Shown: positions 53,800 through 63,134 of the stretch, one piece after another
Numbering within the stretch: position 1 is the stretch's first letter
How the letters are laid out: each line of letters opens with the position of its first letter
From: Paenibacillus tuaregi
GTDB taxonomy: Bacteria; Bacillota; Bacilli; Paenibacillales; Paenibacillaceae
Direction of reading: 5' to 3'
DNA: 64,000 nucleotides
Assembly: GCF_900086655.1 (NCBI RefSeq)
Contig: NZ_LT575476.1
Location: 3,321,869 to 3,385,868, forward strand
Position numbers and translations under genes: made by a program
Notes under the pieces: generated by a model
What the model was told of the DNA's origin: nothing
Databases searched by the model: none
The model's input: only the letters and a program-made list of their open reading frames with translations

Positions 53800-54399
53800 T
53801 TACAGATGAAGCCCGGTCTCCAGGCTGGTCAGGGCCTCATCCAGCAGCTGGGCAAAGCTCGTCTCCGGCTCCTCGGCGTACTGCATCATCGCCGAAATAT
53901 TGACGCCAACGATCGCACCAGCCATCGTTCTAACCGCAAAATCATCCTCGCTTCGTCCAGAACGCTTCGCCAATAAACCCGAGACCAGCTCCATAGTCTG
54001 GGTCATATTCCCAATCAAAGCTGCCCGAAGCTCAGGTATGCCCATAATCAGCTGATTACGCTCCCTGATTGCGGCAAGCTCCTCCTCAGAGAATCGGGAT
54101 ACAGCGCCGCACATGGCATTCTTTATGGCCTGAAGGGGACTGTACTCTTCAGGCTGGGCTTCAAAGGAAGTGACGAGCAGCGGATCGTAGTTGTCGCGGA
54201 CTACCACTTCCTCCTTGGTCGCGAAGTAACGGAAGAACGTACTAGGCGAAATTTCAGCCGCCTCCGCGATCTGTTCAACCGTAGTTTCATTGTATCCCTG
54301 CTCACGAAACAAACGGAGCGCGTGCTTCTGAATCGAGGCCATCGTTTTAGCCTTTTTTCGTTCCCGAAGCCCCATAACCTGTTGATTACCTGAAGTCAA
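53800..54399 (-). CDS. TetR/AcrR-family regulator
   Basis: A 199-residue repressor with an N-terminal helix-turn-helix (TVEQIAEAAEISPSTFFRYFATKEEVV, residues about 39-65) in standard TetR form and a helical ligand-binding C-terminal domain. The MFR-like YF pair and following acidic residues fit the family. It lies directly downstream of the three-gene exporter on the same strand but is separated by a terminator, so it may or may not control it. Confidence 0.9.
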   Translation of the reverse strand: MTSGNQQVMGLRERKKAKTMASIQKHALRLFREQGYNETTVEQIAEAAEISPSTFFRYFATKEEVVVRDNYDPLLVTSFEAQPEEYSPLQAIKNAMCGAVSRFSEEELAAIRERNQLIMGIPELRAALIGNMTQTMELVSGLLAKRSGRSEDDFAVRTMAGAIVGVNISAMMQYAEEPETSFAQLLDEALTSLETGLHL

Positions 54400-54491
54400 T
54401 CTGGCTCACTCCCCAAGATTAATATGTACCTAATAACTTTTGATAGTTTATGTTATTTTATATTAAGTGTCAATTTGACCCCTAATGAAAA

Positions 54492-54513
54492 GCCGCTCCT
54501 CCATAGGAACGGC
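54492..54513 (-). terminator. Terminator of the ABC-2 operon
   Basis: GCCGCTCCT (54492-54500) pairs with AGGAACGGC (54505-54513), loop CCAT, one mismatch; TTTTC follows on the reverse strand. Confidence 0.7.
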
Positions 54514-54559
54514 CAGATATTATGAGCTTACAATTGTGGTTCGGAGATTATTCAGGCTA

Positions 54560-55345
54560 TCAAGATCCGGCTCCCCTGTACTTCTTAACCCCGTAATTCC
54601 AAGCAGTCAGTCCAATAGCCAGAAATATGGCGCCCATGACAGGAGTTATATACGCCATCCGCTGCATCTCTTCCCGCTGCAAGAACAAAGACGCCGGGTA
54701 GATGCCCACAAAGGCAAACGGCATAATCCAGGTCAGCAGAACCTGAATCGCCCGGTTGTAAATCGTGACCGGGTAGCGCCCATAGCCCTGGATATTGTAC
54801 ATCAGAGGCAGAATCCCCGTTGGCGCATCCGAATAAAAGGACAGCGAAGTTAGCGTCGTGTAAATCCCAGTATAGATCGCCACCGCGCTTAAGGTCAGGA
54901 TGATCATAGCTGGAATCGTCCACCACTCTAGGCCAAGACCGAGATTAGTGCCGCTGATGAGCATAATGATGATGCCAATGACCGATCCAACCAGAGCTGG
55001 CGGGTCCACATTTTCGAGGAAAATCTGAAACAGATTGTGAGCCGGACGGGTCATGATCCGGTCCATCTCCCCTTTTACAATATACCGCTCACTGAATCCC
55101 CACAGGTTAATGAAACAGCTGAAAACTCCGTAGGGAACCATAAAGAACCCGTACACAAAAACCACTTCGTTCTCGCTCCAGCCCCCCAGGCTCTTCGTAT
55201 GCATAAAGATGACAAAAATAAAGATCAGATTGGTCGCCTGGAACAGCAGATCCGATATAACCTCCACCCAGAAGTCAGCACGGTAGGTTAGCCGTGATTT
55301 CATATAGTTCTTCAAATACTCTCCGATCAGGCCTAAATAGTACAT
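54560..55345 (-). CDS. ABC-2 type permease (DUF990-like), second subunit
   Basis: 261 residues from ATG 55345, which follows the GGAGGTTAAT at the end of the upstream gene; the longer open frame upstream has no ribosome site and overlaps its neighbour. Six hydrophobic helices, with LTYRADFWVEVISDLLFQATN early and GEMDRIMTRPAHNLFQIF in the middle, match ABC2_membrane_6 (DUF990) proteins. It works with the adjacent permease and ATPase in export; the exported molecule is unknown. Confidence 0.88.
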   Translation of the reverse strand: MYYLGLIGEYLKNYMKSRLTYRADFWVEVISDLLFQATNLIFIFVIFMHTKSLGGWSENEVVFVYGFFMVPYGVFSCFINLWGFSERYIVKGEMDRIMTRPAHNLFQIFLENVDPPALVGSVIGIIIMLISGTNLGLGLEWWTIPAMIILTLSAVAIYTGIYTTLTSLSFYSDAPTGILPLMYNIQGYGRYPVTIYNRAIQVLLTWIMPFAFVGIYPASLFLQREEMQRMAYITPVMGAIFLAIGLTAWNYGVKKYRGAGS

Positions 55346-55352
55346 CGCGTTA

Positions 55353-56159
55353 TTAACCTCCTTGAACGAACAAGCGCTGCCGGGCAAGCTTGTACAGCCA
55401 GATCATCGGAATCAGCAGCAGCACAAACCAGATGAGCTGTATCCCCAGCACATTCCAGATGCCCACGCCTTGAATGCGGCCGGTGAACACCGAGCCAGGC
55501 AGATAGGTAATCGCTTGGAAGGGCAGAAATTCAAGCACTTTGGCAAGCCAGCCTGGGAACAGGCTGATCGGCACGATGAGGCCGGAGAACAAATCCACGA
55601 TGACCCTCTTCATCCGCATCATCCCTTCGTTGTTCTCCACGAAAAAGGCCATAATTCCCGTAATGATATTAAGCTGGGAGTTAATCAGAAAGCTCAGGAA
55701 CAGCATAGTCAGGAATCCTGCCCATGAAGACAGGGCCGTCGGCAGCTCAATCGGATACAGCAGCAGGGCGACGGCCATCCCCGGGATCATCAGCAGGAAG
55801 AACCGGAATATGCCTTCCCCGAGTCCCTGCATCATTTTGACCAGCATATAGTTGTACGGCCGGATGAATTGGATCGCAATGCTTCCGTCACGGATATCCG
55901 CAGAGATCTCCCGATCCAGGTTGTTGAAGTAAAAGGCTCGGGCCATCCAGGATACCGCAATATAGGTGGTCATCTGCACTGCGTTGAACCCGCCGAGCTC
56001 CCCGCCGCTTCCATAAATCGCTTTCCAGGTGAAATAATACACCCCAATGTTCAATGTATAGATCAGAATGCCCGAGTAATAATTAACGCGGTATGCGAGC
56101 ATCGTCAGAAACCGGATGCGGATGAAGTCAAAATAAGCGCTGAACTGGAGTCTAGACAT
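55353..56159 (-). CDS. ABC-2 type permease (DUF990-like), first subunit
   Basis: 268 residues from ATG 56159, eight bases inside the ATPase gene end; a longer frame upstream is an extension with a strongly basic, improbable sequence. The start MSRLQFSAYFDFIRIRFLTM and the NIGVYYFTWKAIYGSGG and DGSIAIQFIRPYNYMLVKM segments match the family. Six helices. It overlaps the ATPase and is followed by the second permease within eight bases. Confidence 0.88.
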   Translation of the reverse strand: MSRLQFSAYFDFIRIRFLTMLAYRVNYYSGILIYTLNIGVYYFTWKAIYGSGGELGGFNAVQMTTYIAVSWMARAFYFNNLDREISADIRDGSIAIQFIRPYNYMLVKMMQGLGEGIFRFFLLMIPGMAVALLLYPIELPTALSSWAGFLTMLFLSFLINSQLNIITGIMAFFVENNEGMMRMKRVIVDLFSGLIVPISLFPGWLAKVLEFLPFQAITYLPGSVFTGRIQGVGIWNVLGIQLIWFVLLLIPMIWLYKLARQRLFVQGG

Positions 56160-57204
56160 GGGCCACCTGATCTTTGGCCGAACCAGCTGAGTCCGCTTCG
56201 CTCTTCTCCGCAGATCCCGACTGGTAAATGCTGCGGACAATGTCGTCCGTATTCGTCTCAATGATCTTAATATCCGTAATGTCGGCTTGTCCCACCACTC
56301 GGCCAAGCACATCCGACACGTTAATTTCCAGAGGAATCCATACCTTTGCATTCAGGTCATTCTCTGCCGACCATTTGACCGGCATGTCCCCGGTCCATGA
56401 TTCCAGCAGCGTCTTCTTCGTGCTGCGCCCGAACTGGAACAGCACCTCTCGTCCTGTTCCCCACCGGGTCTTTAGCTCTTCCAACCCGCCGTCATAAATA
56501 ATGCTTCCATCATCCAGCATGATAACCCGGGAGCAGAGCGCCTCAATATCCTGTAAATCATGCGTAGTCAGCAGAATTGTTGTACCGTGCTCCCGGTTCA
56601 TGTCCTTCAGGAAATCCCGGATTTCGGATTTCACAACAATATCCAAGCCAATCGTAGGCTCGTCCAGAAAGACGATAGATGGATTGTGCAGCAGCGCCGC
56701 CACCAGCTCGCAGCGCATCCGCTGCCCCAGGCTGAGCTTGCGCACAGGGCGGCTGAGCAGATCCTGAAGCTGAAGGCGTTCAACCAGCTCGTCCAGCCGT
56801 TTTTTATATTCCTGCTCGGGGACCTGATATACTTTGCGAAGCAGCTGGAAGGATTCAATGACACCGATATCCCACCATAGCTGACTCCGCTGACCGAATA
56901 CCACTCCGATATTACGCACGAATTTCTCCCGCTCCAAATACGGCACATAACCGCCGACGGAGATTTGTCCTGAAGTAGGAACCAGAATTCCGGTCAGCAT
57001 CTTGATCGTAGTGGATTTGCCTGCCCCATTCTCACCGATATATCCACAAATCTCCCCTTGGGGAATTTGAAAAGAGATATCTTTAACCGCAGCCACTTCC
57101 TGATATTCACGCTTGAATAAATCCCGAAATGCCCCTTTGAGGCCCTGGCGGCTGCGCTGTACTTTAAAAGTTTTCCTTAAATCCTCAACTTCGATAGCCA
57201 ACAT
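56152..57204 (-). CDS. ABC-2 exporter ATPase
   Basis: A 350-residue ATPase with Walker A GENGAGKSTTIKML (about 61-74), signature LSLGQRMR, Walker B IVFLDEPTIGLD and H-loop LLTTHDLQD, plus a C-terminal domain found in NatA-type exporters. The sequence GVVFGQRSQLWWDIGV near the Q-loop is typical of the ATPase paired with DUF990 permeases. It is first in the operon. Role: efflux or surface-molecule export, unspecified. Confidence 0.92.
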   Translation of the reverse strand: MLAIEVEDLRKTFKVQRSRQGLKGAFRDLFKREYQEVAAVKDISFQIPQGEICGYIGENGAGKSTTIKMLTGILVPTSGQISVGGYVPYLEREKFVRNIGVVFGQRSQLWWDIGVIESFQLLRKVYQVPEQEYKKRLDELVERLQLQDLLSRPVRKLSLGQRMRCELVAALLHNPSIVFLDEPTIGLDIVVKSEIRDFLKDMNREHGTTILLTTHDLQDIEALCSRVIMLDDGSIIYDGGLEELKTRWGTGREVLFQFGRSTKKTLLESWTGDMPVKWSAENDLNAKVWIPLEINVSDVLGRVVGQADITDIKIIETNTDDIVRSIYQSGSAEKSEADSAGSAKDQVAHV

Positions 57205-57384
57205 AGTTCGTCACCCGCTCTCTATAGATGTTCCAGTATGAAATTATAGTGCAATCCCGGGAAAATCACCACACCCTATGCACGGAGAGTTCCCACGCCT
57301 TTCACTTCATTCAAGCTATCATCCTGATCTTGGTTTCTGGCACTGCATTAGCTGTCGACAAGATATATATGTTCATATACAAAA

Positions 57385-57416
57385 ACAGAGTATGCGCCCA
57401 GGGCTGCATACTCTGT
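57385..57416 (-). terminator. Terminator of the polysaccharide deacetylase gene
   Basis: ACAGAGTATGC (57385-57395) pairs with GCATACTCTGT (57406-57416); the reverse strand continues TTTTTG. Confidence 0.85.
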
Positions 57417-57435
57417 CTTCAGTAACGTTTAAAGC

Positions 57436-58665
57436 TTAACGCTCATCATGCCAAAAATTATGAGGTGTCATATCAGAAGTAATCAGCTCAAAGCTGTAGC
57501 CTTCTTTCTTCAGAGCCGCCAATATGCTTGGAAGCACTTTTAGCGTATCCACTTGATCATGCATCAAAATAATCGGTGCGGCGCCTTTCTGATGCTGTGC
57601 GTGAACCTGCTTCATGACCCCGTTATAGATCGCTTTGCTGTTGCTCTTGTACTTCCAGTCCAAGGAATCCACATTCCAATCCCAGATATGATAGCCCTTG
57701 GAGACCAGCTTATCCCGGAACGACTGGGTCAAATAAGGCTTGCTGCCGTAAGGTGAACGGACCAGGCTGGTCTTCACCTGGGCTGCCTTGTACAGATGAG
57801 CATTATCATCCTCCATCTCCTGGAGTGCGGAAGCCGGAGACTTGTAGAATTTGTTCTTCACATGAGTCATTCCGTGCAGACCAACCTGATGACCTTCCTG
57901 AACAAGACGTTTTACCGCAGCCGAATAAGTATCCATATGATTGCCTAACATGAAAAAGGTGGCTTTGGCATCGTATTTGTTCAGTATGTCCAAAAGCTGT
58001 CCGGTATGTGCCGTAGGCCCGTCGTCAAAGGTAAGGTACACGGGTTGTTTGGCTGTTTGTTTGACCGGCTTCTTTACCTGACCGTTCTTAGAACTGTCAA
58101 CCGGCTTGCTCTGCTTCCCCTTGTTGGCCTGCTGGGCAGCACGGTCCTTCTCCGCCTTGATTTCCTTCTCTGTTTGCGTATTCTTGGCTTTATTCAGAGC
58201 CACTGCCTCATCAAACTTCGCTGTGAATTCCTGATCACTCAACAAGGCCTGGGAACCAACCAGTCTAAGCAGTCTAATTCCCGGCTGATAGGAGACTATG
58301 TATCCGAAATCTCTGGCAATTAAAGCAACCGGGACCAGAGTCTTACCCTGACTTACAGGAATTTTAACCGCCTGCACCGTGCCATCTGCTTTCACTGCCT
58401 TACTTTCCGCCGGCTTCAACAGGAGCGTGTTGCTATTGGAATCGGTCAGGAGAATCTCCTCCGATGTTCCTGATACCTTCAGGCCAAGAGCCGAAGCCAG
58501 GTCTCTGACCGGTGTATAGTAGGTCCCCTCTTTCATCTCGGGCTGAAACGGCGCGAGGTCATCGTTAATTCCGAGCACCGCGGTATAACTTCCTGCCGCC
58601 GCAGCAGTCTGGGCAAAAACAAGACAAAAGACGAGCGCACACCATGCTGTAATTTTTTTGTACAT
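57436..58665 (-). CDS. Secreted polysaccharide deacetylase with stalk domain
   Basis: A 409-residue exported enzyme: signal peptide MYKKITAWCALVFCLVFAQT, a copper-amine-oxidase-like stalk domain (about 30-135), a lysine-rich linker (about 145-200), then a NodB domain with TFDDGP (motif 1), HGMTH (metal-binding His), RSPYGS (motif 3) and LMHDQVDT at the end. Expected activity: deacetylation of peptidoglycan or surface polysaccharide N-acetyl groups. The linker resembles PdaA/PdaC-type wall enzymes. Monocistronic. Confidence 0.92.
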   Translation of the reverse strand: MYKKITAWCALVFCLVFAQTAAAAGSYTAVLGINDDLAPFQPEMKEGTYYTPVRDLASALGLKVSGTSEEILLTDSNSNTLLLKPAESKAVKADGTVQAVKIPVSQGKTLVPVALIARDFGYIVSYQPGIRLLRLVGSQALLSDQEFTAKFDEAVALNKAKNTQTEKEIKAEKDRAAQQANKGKQSKPVDSSKNGQVKKPVKQTAKQPVYLTFDDGPTAHTGQLLDILNKYDAKATFFMLGNHMDTYSAAVKRLVQEGHQVGLHGMTHVKNKFYKSPASALQEMEDDNAHLYKAAQVKTSLVRSPYGSKPYLTQSFRDKLVSKGYHIWDWNVDSLDWKYKSNSKAIYNGVMKQVHAQHQKGAAPIILMHDQVDTLKVLPSILAALKKEGYSFELITSDMTPHNFWHDER

Positions 58666-59015
58666 AAAACCTGATTCCTCCGATTCATCTCTCTATTAAA
58701 CTACCATTATAATTTATACCATTTAAGCCAAAATTGGTAGTGAGAGAGGAACCAATATACACGGCAGCCTCTGGGTCTTCGCTTCATAGGAATTCAACTT
58801 CATCAATCTTCTTGGATACTTATTATGCTTTCTACAATTCAACAATCGGCGGAACCTCTTAGGGACCAGTCTTGATTCTGACCTCTTCCCTCAATAGGGT
58901 GCTGATACCATGAGCTTACCTGGTCAACCTCTTGTGGAACGTTAAAATTAAAGAGACTGTGGAAGCCCATCTTCCCCAGTCTCTTATCCATGAAATTCAG
59001 TTGTCCCTGCCTCGA
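58666..59015. other. 350-bp intergenic stretch
   Basis: Apart from the terminator at 58951-58985 I see no gene, RNA or repeat. The part next to 58666 holds the promoter region of the reverse-strand deacetylase gene. Confidence 0.6.
58951..58985 (-). terminator. Terminator of the TVP38 gene
   Basis: AAGAGACTG (58951-58959) pairs with CAGTCTCTT (58977-58985), extended by GGAAG/CTTCC inside; the reverse strand continues TTTAATTTT. Confidence 0.82.
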
Positions 59016-59660
59016 CTAGGACTGATCCAACCCCTGTCTTCCAGGCTGCTCTGCTATCCGGGTTTGCTCCTGCTTTGCAAACCAGGCTTCGATTCTCTTC
59101 ATAACGACAAGCGATAAAACTACAAACAAAACAATATACAGCAGCTCCACCGGATGTTCCATATAATTTGCGATATCCGCTCCAATCCAGGATACGGCAA
59201 AAGTCATAATTCCCTTGCCAACAAGCACAGCCAGCAGGAAAGGACGCAGCTTCATTCCGGACAATGCGGCGGCAATATTGATGACCACAAAGGGCCCTAC
59301 CGGAAATAAACTCAGCAGAAACACATAGCTGAACCCGTTGTACTGGATCCACTTGCGGGCTTTGGCCACCTTGGGCTTGTTCGCCAGCCTCTCAAGCCAA
59401 GGGTGGCTCCCGATTCGTCTTACAATGAGATACGTAAGAAGACAACCGGCAACCATACCGATCCAGGAATAGATGAACCCCTGCCACATTCCGTAAACGG
59501 CGGCATTTACCCCCACAATTACAAGCGTAGGTAGGGGCGGGACAAATGATTTCAAGAAGGGCAGCAGAATTCCCGGCAGTGGGCCTAAGCTTCTGAACCG
59601 TTCAATCCAGCCTGTCAGATTCTCTTCTGTCATATATGATAATAGTTCTGATGTATCCAT
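59016..59660 (-). CDS. TVP38/TMEM64-family membrane protein
   Basis: A 214-residue DedA-like membrane protein with five or six hydrophobic helices. The family core is visible: FLKSFVPPLPTLVIVGVNAAVYG and GFSYVFLLSLFPVGPFVVINIAAALSGMK, with the reentrant loop proline/glycine pattern. Relatives are proposed lipid scramblases or flippases, mostly from work on eukaryotic TMEM41/VMP1 and bacterial DedA; the substrate here is unknown. Confidence 0.9.
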   Translation of the reverse strand: MDTSELLSYMTEENLTGWIERFRSLGPLPGILLPFLKSFVPPLPTLVIVGVNAAVYGMWQGFIYSWIGMVAGCLLTYLIVRRIGSHPWLERLANKPKVAKARKWIQYNGFSYVFLLSLFPVGPFVVINIAAALSGMKLRPFLLAVLVGKGIMTFAVSWIGADIANYMEHPVELLYIVLFVVLSLVVMKRIEAWFAKQEQTRIAEQPGRQGLDQS

Positions 59661-59887
59661 AGGGCGTCAAGCGTCCTCCTCATTCCGTAGCCTTCCTTGC
59701 AAGCATACCGTAAATGAAGCCTCATTGTCATGAATTCACCGAATTTGACACAAGGTTGCCTAAACTCCGTTTATTTCTGGTATATTAATCTTATTAATTA
59801 TCAACCGGTCAATAAGTCTTAGACTGATGTCCTCTTCAGTCTCCAATGACATACAGCAAACTGAAAATGGCAAATGGAGGAACCTTT

Positions 59888-61198
59888 GTGCAATTCATAC
59901 CTAATACCGTCGCTGAAGTCCGAGGCTGGTCTCGTAATATTCGGTTGTTTTTTCTTGCGAATATATTTTATCAGATCGGCAGCGGGCTGTTCTCCTTGTT
60001 ATATAACCTGTACATCCAGGGCCTGGGGTACGGGGATACGATGAACGGGAGAGTGGTCAGCGTCCAATCCTTGGCCACGGCTCTGATGTTCGTCCCTATC
60101 GGGCTGATCGGGGACCGGTCGAGCCGCAAGCGGCTCTTGATTATTGGAAGCCTGTTCAGCGGCATCCTGTTCCTCGGCCGCTCTTTCCTAGGATCTGAGA
60201 GCAGCCTGATCACTTTGTCCGTAGCCGTCGGCTTGTTTGCTTCCATCTTTCAGGTGCTGGCCATTCCTTTTCTCGCGGAGAACATCAGCAAAGCCCAGCG
60301 TCTGCGCATGTTCAGCTTCTTCTCATCGGTAGTGCTCGCATCCCAGGTATTTGGCAGCATGGGCGGCGGCTTTCTGGCCGACCTGTTTCAAGCCATGGGC
60401 ACGACAAGACTCGTGAGTCTCCGGATCGTGCTGCTTATCGGCAGCCTCACTACATTTGCCGCTGTCATTCCCCTGTTGTTCATCACGGAATCACCACGGG
60501 GAGCAAGCCCGGATGCCTCGGCAGCTTCCAAGAGCCCAGATGCAGCACGAGCCGGAAATGATGATCGGTCTCCGCTGAAAGAGGGAATCGGGACCCATGG
60601 CCGCACCAAGGACTTCAAATTCATTTCCCAGTTCATCATTGCCCAGCTGCTCATTGGACTCGGATCGGGCCTCGTCGTTCCTTATCTTAATTTATACTTC
60701 ACCAACCGCTTCTCCGTCTCCCTCAGCGCGATGAGTATCCTGATCTCCCTGGGTCAGGTAATGACCATCGTATCCATGCTGATTGGACCCTCACTCGCCG
60801 CCCGGGTGGGGCCTGTGAAGGCCGTGGTGATCTTTCAGCTGCTATCCCTGCCGTTCCTGATGCTGACCGGCTTCACCAATCTGCTAGCAGTGGCTTCCAT
60901 CAGCTTTCTGTTCAGACAGGCGCTAATGAATGCGGCCAATCCAATCCAATCCTCGATTATGATCGATAGGGTCTCAGACCGACGCAGAGGCGTGGCCAAT
61001 TCGTTGATGCAGACGGCGTTTATGCTGGGGTGGGCAACCATGGGACCGGTTCAATCCTATTTTGTGACTACGTATGGAACCTATTGGGGATATGCCTACA
61101 CATTCAGCATAACTGGAGGGTTATATATCATCGCTTCCTTAATGTATTTCTTCATGTTCCGGGAACGGTCGGCACGTCCTGTCAAAGCGGCAGCTTGA
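59888..61198 (+). CDS. MFS transporter
   Basis: A 436-residue major facilitator protein with about twelve helices; the first-half loop GDRSSRKRLLIIGS matches the MFS signature. I choose GTG 59888 because AATGGAGG lies seven bases upstream of it; ATG 59846 would add 14 hydrophilic residues and has no clear binding site. A charged loop at about 205-235 separates the two six-helix halves. Substrate unknown; drug or metabolite efflux is the usual guess. Convergent with the EamA gene. Confidence 0.88.
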   Translation: MQFIPNTVAEVRGWSRNIRLFFLANIFYQIGSGLFSLLYNLYIQGLGYGDTMNGRVVSVQSLATALMFVPIGLIGDRSSRKRLLIIGSLFSGILFLGRSFLGSESSLITLSVAVGLFASIFQVLAIPFLAENISKAQRLRMFSFFSSVVLASQVFGSMGGGFLADLFQAMGTTRLVSLRIVLLIGSLTTFAAVIPLLFITESPRGASPDASAASKSPDAARAGNDDRSPLKEGIGTHGRTKDFKFISQFIIAQLLIGLGSGLVVPYLNLYFTNRFSVSLSAMSILISLGQVMTIVSMLIGPSLAARVGPVKAVVIFQLLSLPFLMLTGFTNLLAVASISFLFRQALMNAANPIQSSIMIDRVSDRRRGVANSLMQTAFMLGWATMGPVQSYFVTTYGTYWGYAYTFSITGGLYIIASLMYFFMFRERSARPVKAAA

Positions 61199-61273
61199 TT
61201 TCATTCTCACAAACGAAATCATAGAAGCATCCTCAGTATTTGCCTTCTCATCAATCCATAACAAGCACAAAAC

Positions 61274-61313
61274 AAAAGGGTGTCTTCCGCTGGCTGGCGG
61301 TTGACACCCTTTT
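61274..61313. terminator. Bidirectional terminator between MFS and EamA genes
   Basis: AAAAGGGTGTC (61274-61284) and GACACCCTTTT (61303-61313) form a perfect 11-bp stem between convergent genes. Confidence 0.88.
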
Positions 61314-61339
61314 ATGATTCACATCCAAATACGGATCGC

Positions 61340-62242
61340 CTAACGGGTTAACTGCTTCGCTCTTCGTTTACCGGTAGCGTTAACCAGAATGATACTTCCC
61401 ACAATCATAATAAACCCGGCAATCAGATTCATGGTAAGGGACTCATTCATAAATAATACACTGCAGATGATCGAAATCACCGGAATTAAAAATGTGTAGG
61501 ACCCTACTGTACTGGCTTCGCCCGATCCAACCAGCTTGAAAAAGATCAGCCATCCGATGGCGATCACAAAAACCGAGATGAACAAGATATCACTGATGAA
61601 AGAGGTATTCCACTGAATATCAGACCATTTCTCGGTGATTAAGCCATAACCGAGCAGCACAATGCCGCCGATCAGAATCTGAAGCGTTGTAATCCAGATC
61701 ACGTCCACCTTGTCTGTAATCCTCTTCATGTATACTGTTCCCAAGGTCCAGCTTACCGCACTTGCAAGCGCAAGGCTTACACCCACAGGAGACAAGCTTC
61801 CTGTCAATCCTCCCCCGCCGATTACGGCTACACCAAGGAAACCAAGAACGAGACCCGCAATCTTGAGGCCATACATCCTCTCGCCAAGCCACAGCCAGGC
61901 GCAGATTCCCAGCAGCACCGGCTGAAGGAAAACAATCGCTGAGAACAGACCCGCTGGAAGATAATTAAGCCCGACGGTCTGAAGACCGTAATAAAGCACG
62001 ATGTTGAACAAGGATGAGATTAAATAGAGCGGCCAGGTCTCCCTGAACCGGAGCTTCTTGAACCTCGGAATCGCAACTATAAGCAGCAGCACTCCTGCGA
62101 TAATTAAACGCAGCCCGGCAAACAGGAGGGGTGGTGAGTACAATAAGGCATGCTTGGACAGCGGCCAGTTGATCCCCCACACCAGAACCAGAAATGCTAA
62201 AAGCAGCGCTGTTCGTGAGCGCGATAACATAACTAACATCAC
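61340..62242 (-). CDS. EamA/DMT-superfamily transporter
   Basis: A 300-residue protein of ten helices in two EamA repeats (first containing LALLVWGINWPLSK-like start, here FLVLVWGINWPLSK, and PAGLFSAIVFLQPVLLGICAWLW; second starting GVSLALASAVSWTLGTVYMK). Typical length and a basic C-terminal tail (GKRRAKQL). It exports or imports small metabolites; substrate not predictable. Confidence 0.9.
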   Translation of the reverse strand: MMLVMLSRSRTALLLAFLVLVWGINWPLSKHALLYSPPLLFAGLRLIIAGVLLLIVAIPRFKKLRFRETWPLYLISSLFNIVLYYGLQTVGLNYLPAGLFSAIVFLQPVLLGICAWLWLGERMYGLKIAGLVLGFLGVAVIGGGGLTGSLSPVGVSLALASAVSWTLGTVYMKRITDKVDVIWITTLQILIGGIVLLGYGLITEKWSDIQWNTSFISDILFISVFVIAIGWLIFFKLVGSGEASTVGSYTFLIPVISIICSVLFMNESLTMNLIAGFIMIVGSIILVNATGKRRAKQLTR

Positions 62243-62447
62243 TCCTCATCTTGCAGCAGGTGGATACCTCACCCCGCTGCACCCTATCCAATGTAAATCT
62301 CTCTGTATTGGTCTCGCATATTATATCCCTTCCGCCTATCCCTATGTCAATACATATATATTCTTCCCGGAGTTGTCGGCTGATGAAAATTGGCTTACAC
62401 TAAATAAATAGCCTTGTACCGTCATCAGAATTAAGGAGAACTTCCCT

Positions 62448-63134
62448 ATGAATAATCATTCAATCGACACCCCAATCCGGCGTGTCCTGGTCATGACGGC
62501 GGTTGCCTCCGAACAGGAAGCCGTCCTGCGGGGGCTGCAGAAGAAGAACGGCCAGACGGTGTTCAAGGTAGATCTGGCCGGAGTCGGCTCGGCAGCCGCT
62601 GCCGCGAGCACCGCAAGAATCCTCGCCGAATCTGACGGCGTATATGATCTGGTGATCAGCGCCGGAATCGGCGGCGGCTTCGCGGATGTGGCGGCCACGG
62701 GAACTGTTGTTGTGGCCAGCAGCATTGTTGCAGCCGACCTGGGCGCAGAAACCCAGGACGGCTTCACCAGTGTGGACGAGCTCGGCTTCGGCTCGTCCCG
62801 CATAGCTGTTCCAGCGGAGCTTGCCGCCCGCTGGACGGAAGCGGTGCAGGTTGCGGGAGTCACGGTCCATCTTGGACCGATACTGACGGTAACGACCGCA
62901 ACCGGAACCGCAGGCACGGCCGATGACTTGGTCGGCCGTGTCCCTGGCGCCGCCGCCGAAGCCATGGAAGGCTACGGCGTGGCCATTGCGGCGCAGCAGG
63001 CGGGCCTTCCCGTGCTTGAGATTCGGGGAATCTCAAATGCGGTAGGCCCGCGCGATCGTGCCGCCTGGCGGATCGGCGACGCGCTGGCGGCGCTGGAGAG
63101 CGCTTTTACTAAGCTTCAGGAGGTACTTCAATGA
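62448..63134 (+). CDS. mqnB: Futalosine hydrolase
   Basis: A 228-residue enzyme of the nucleoside phosphorylase-like fold with GVGSAAAAASTA, the SAGIGGGF phosphorylase-type glycine motif and the C-terminal LEIRGISNAVGPRDRAAW, which holds the catalytic Asp region. It cleaves hypoxanthine from futalosine in the alternative menaquinone route. AAGGAG sits nine bases before the ATG. It overlaps mqnD by four bases, which fixes the assignment; MTA/SAH nucleosidase is the main alternative. Confidence 0.92.
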   Translation: MNNHSIDTPIRRVLVMTAVASEQEAVLRGLQKKNGQTVFKVDLAGVGSAAAAASTARILAESDGVYDLVISAGIGGGFADVAATGTVVVASSIVAADLGAETQDGFTSVDELGFGSSRIAVPAELAARWTEAVQVAGVTVHLGPILTVTTATGTAGTADDLVGRVPGAAAEAMEGYGVAIAAQQAGLPVLEIRGISNAVGPRDRAAWRIGDALAALESAFTKLQEVLQ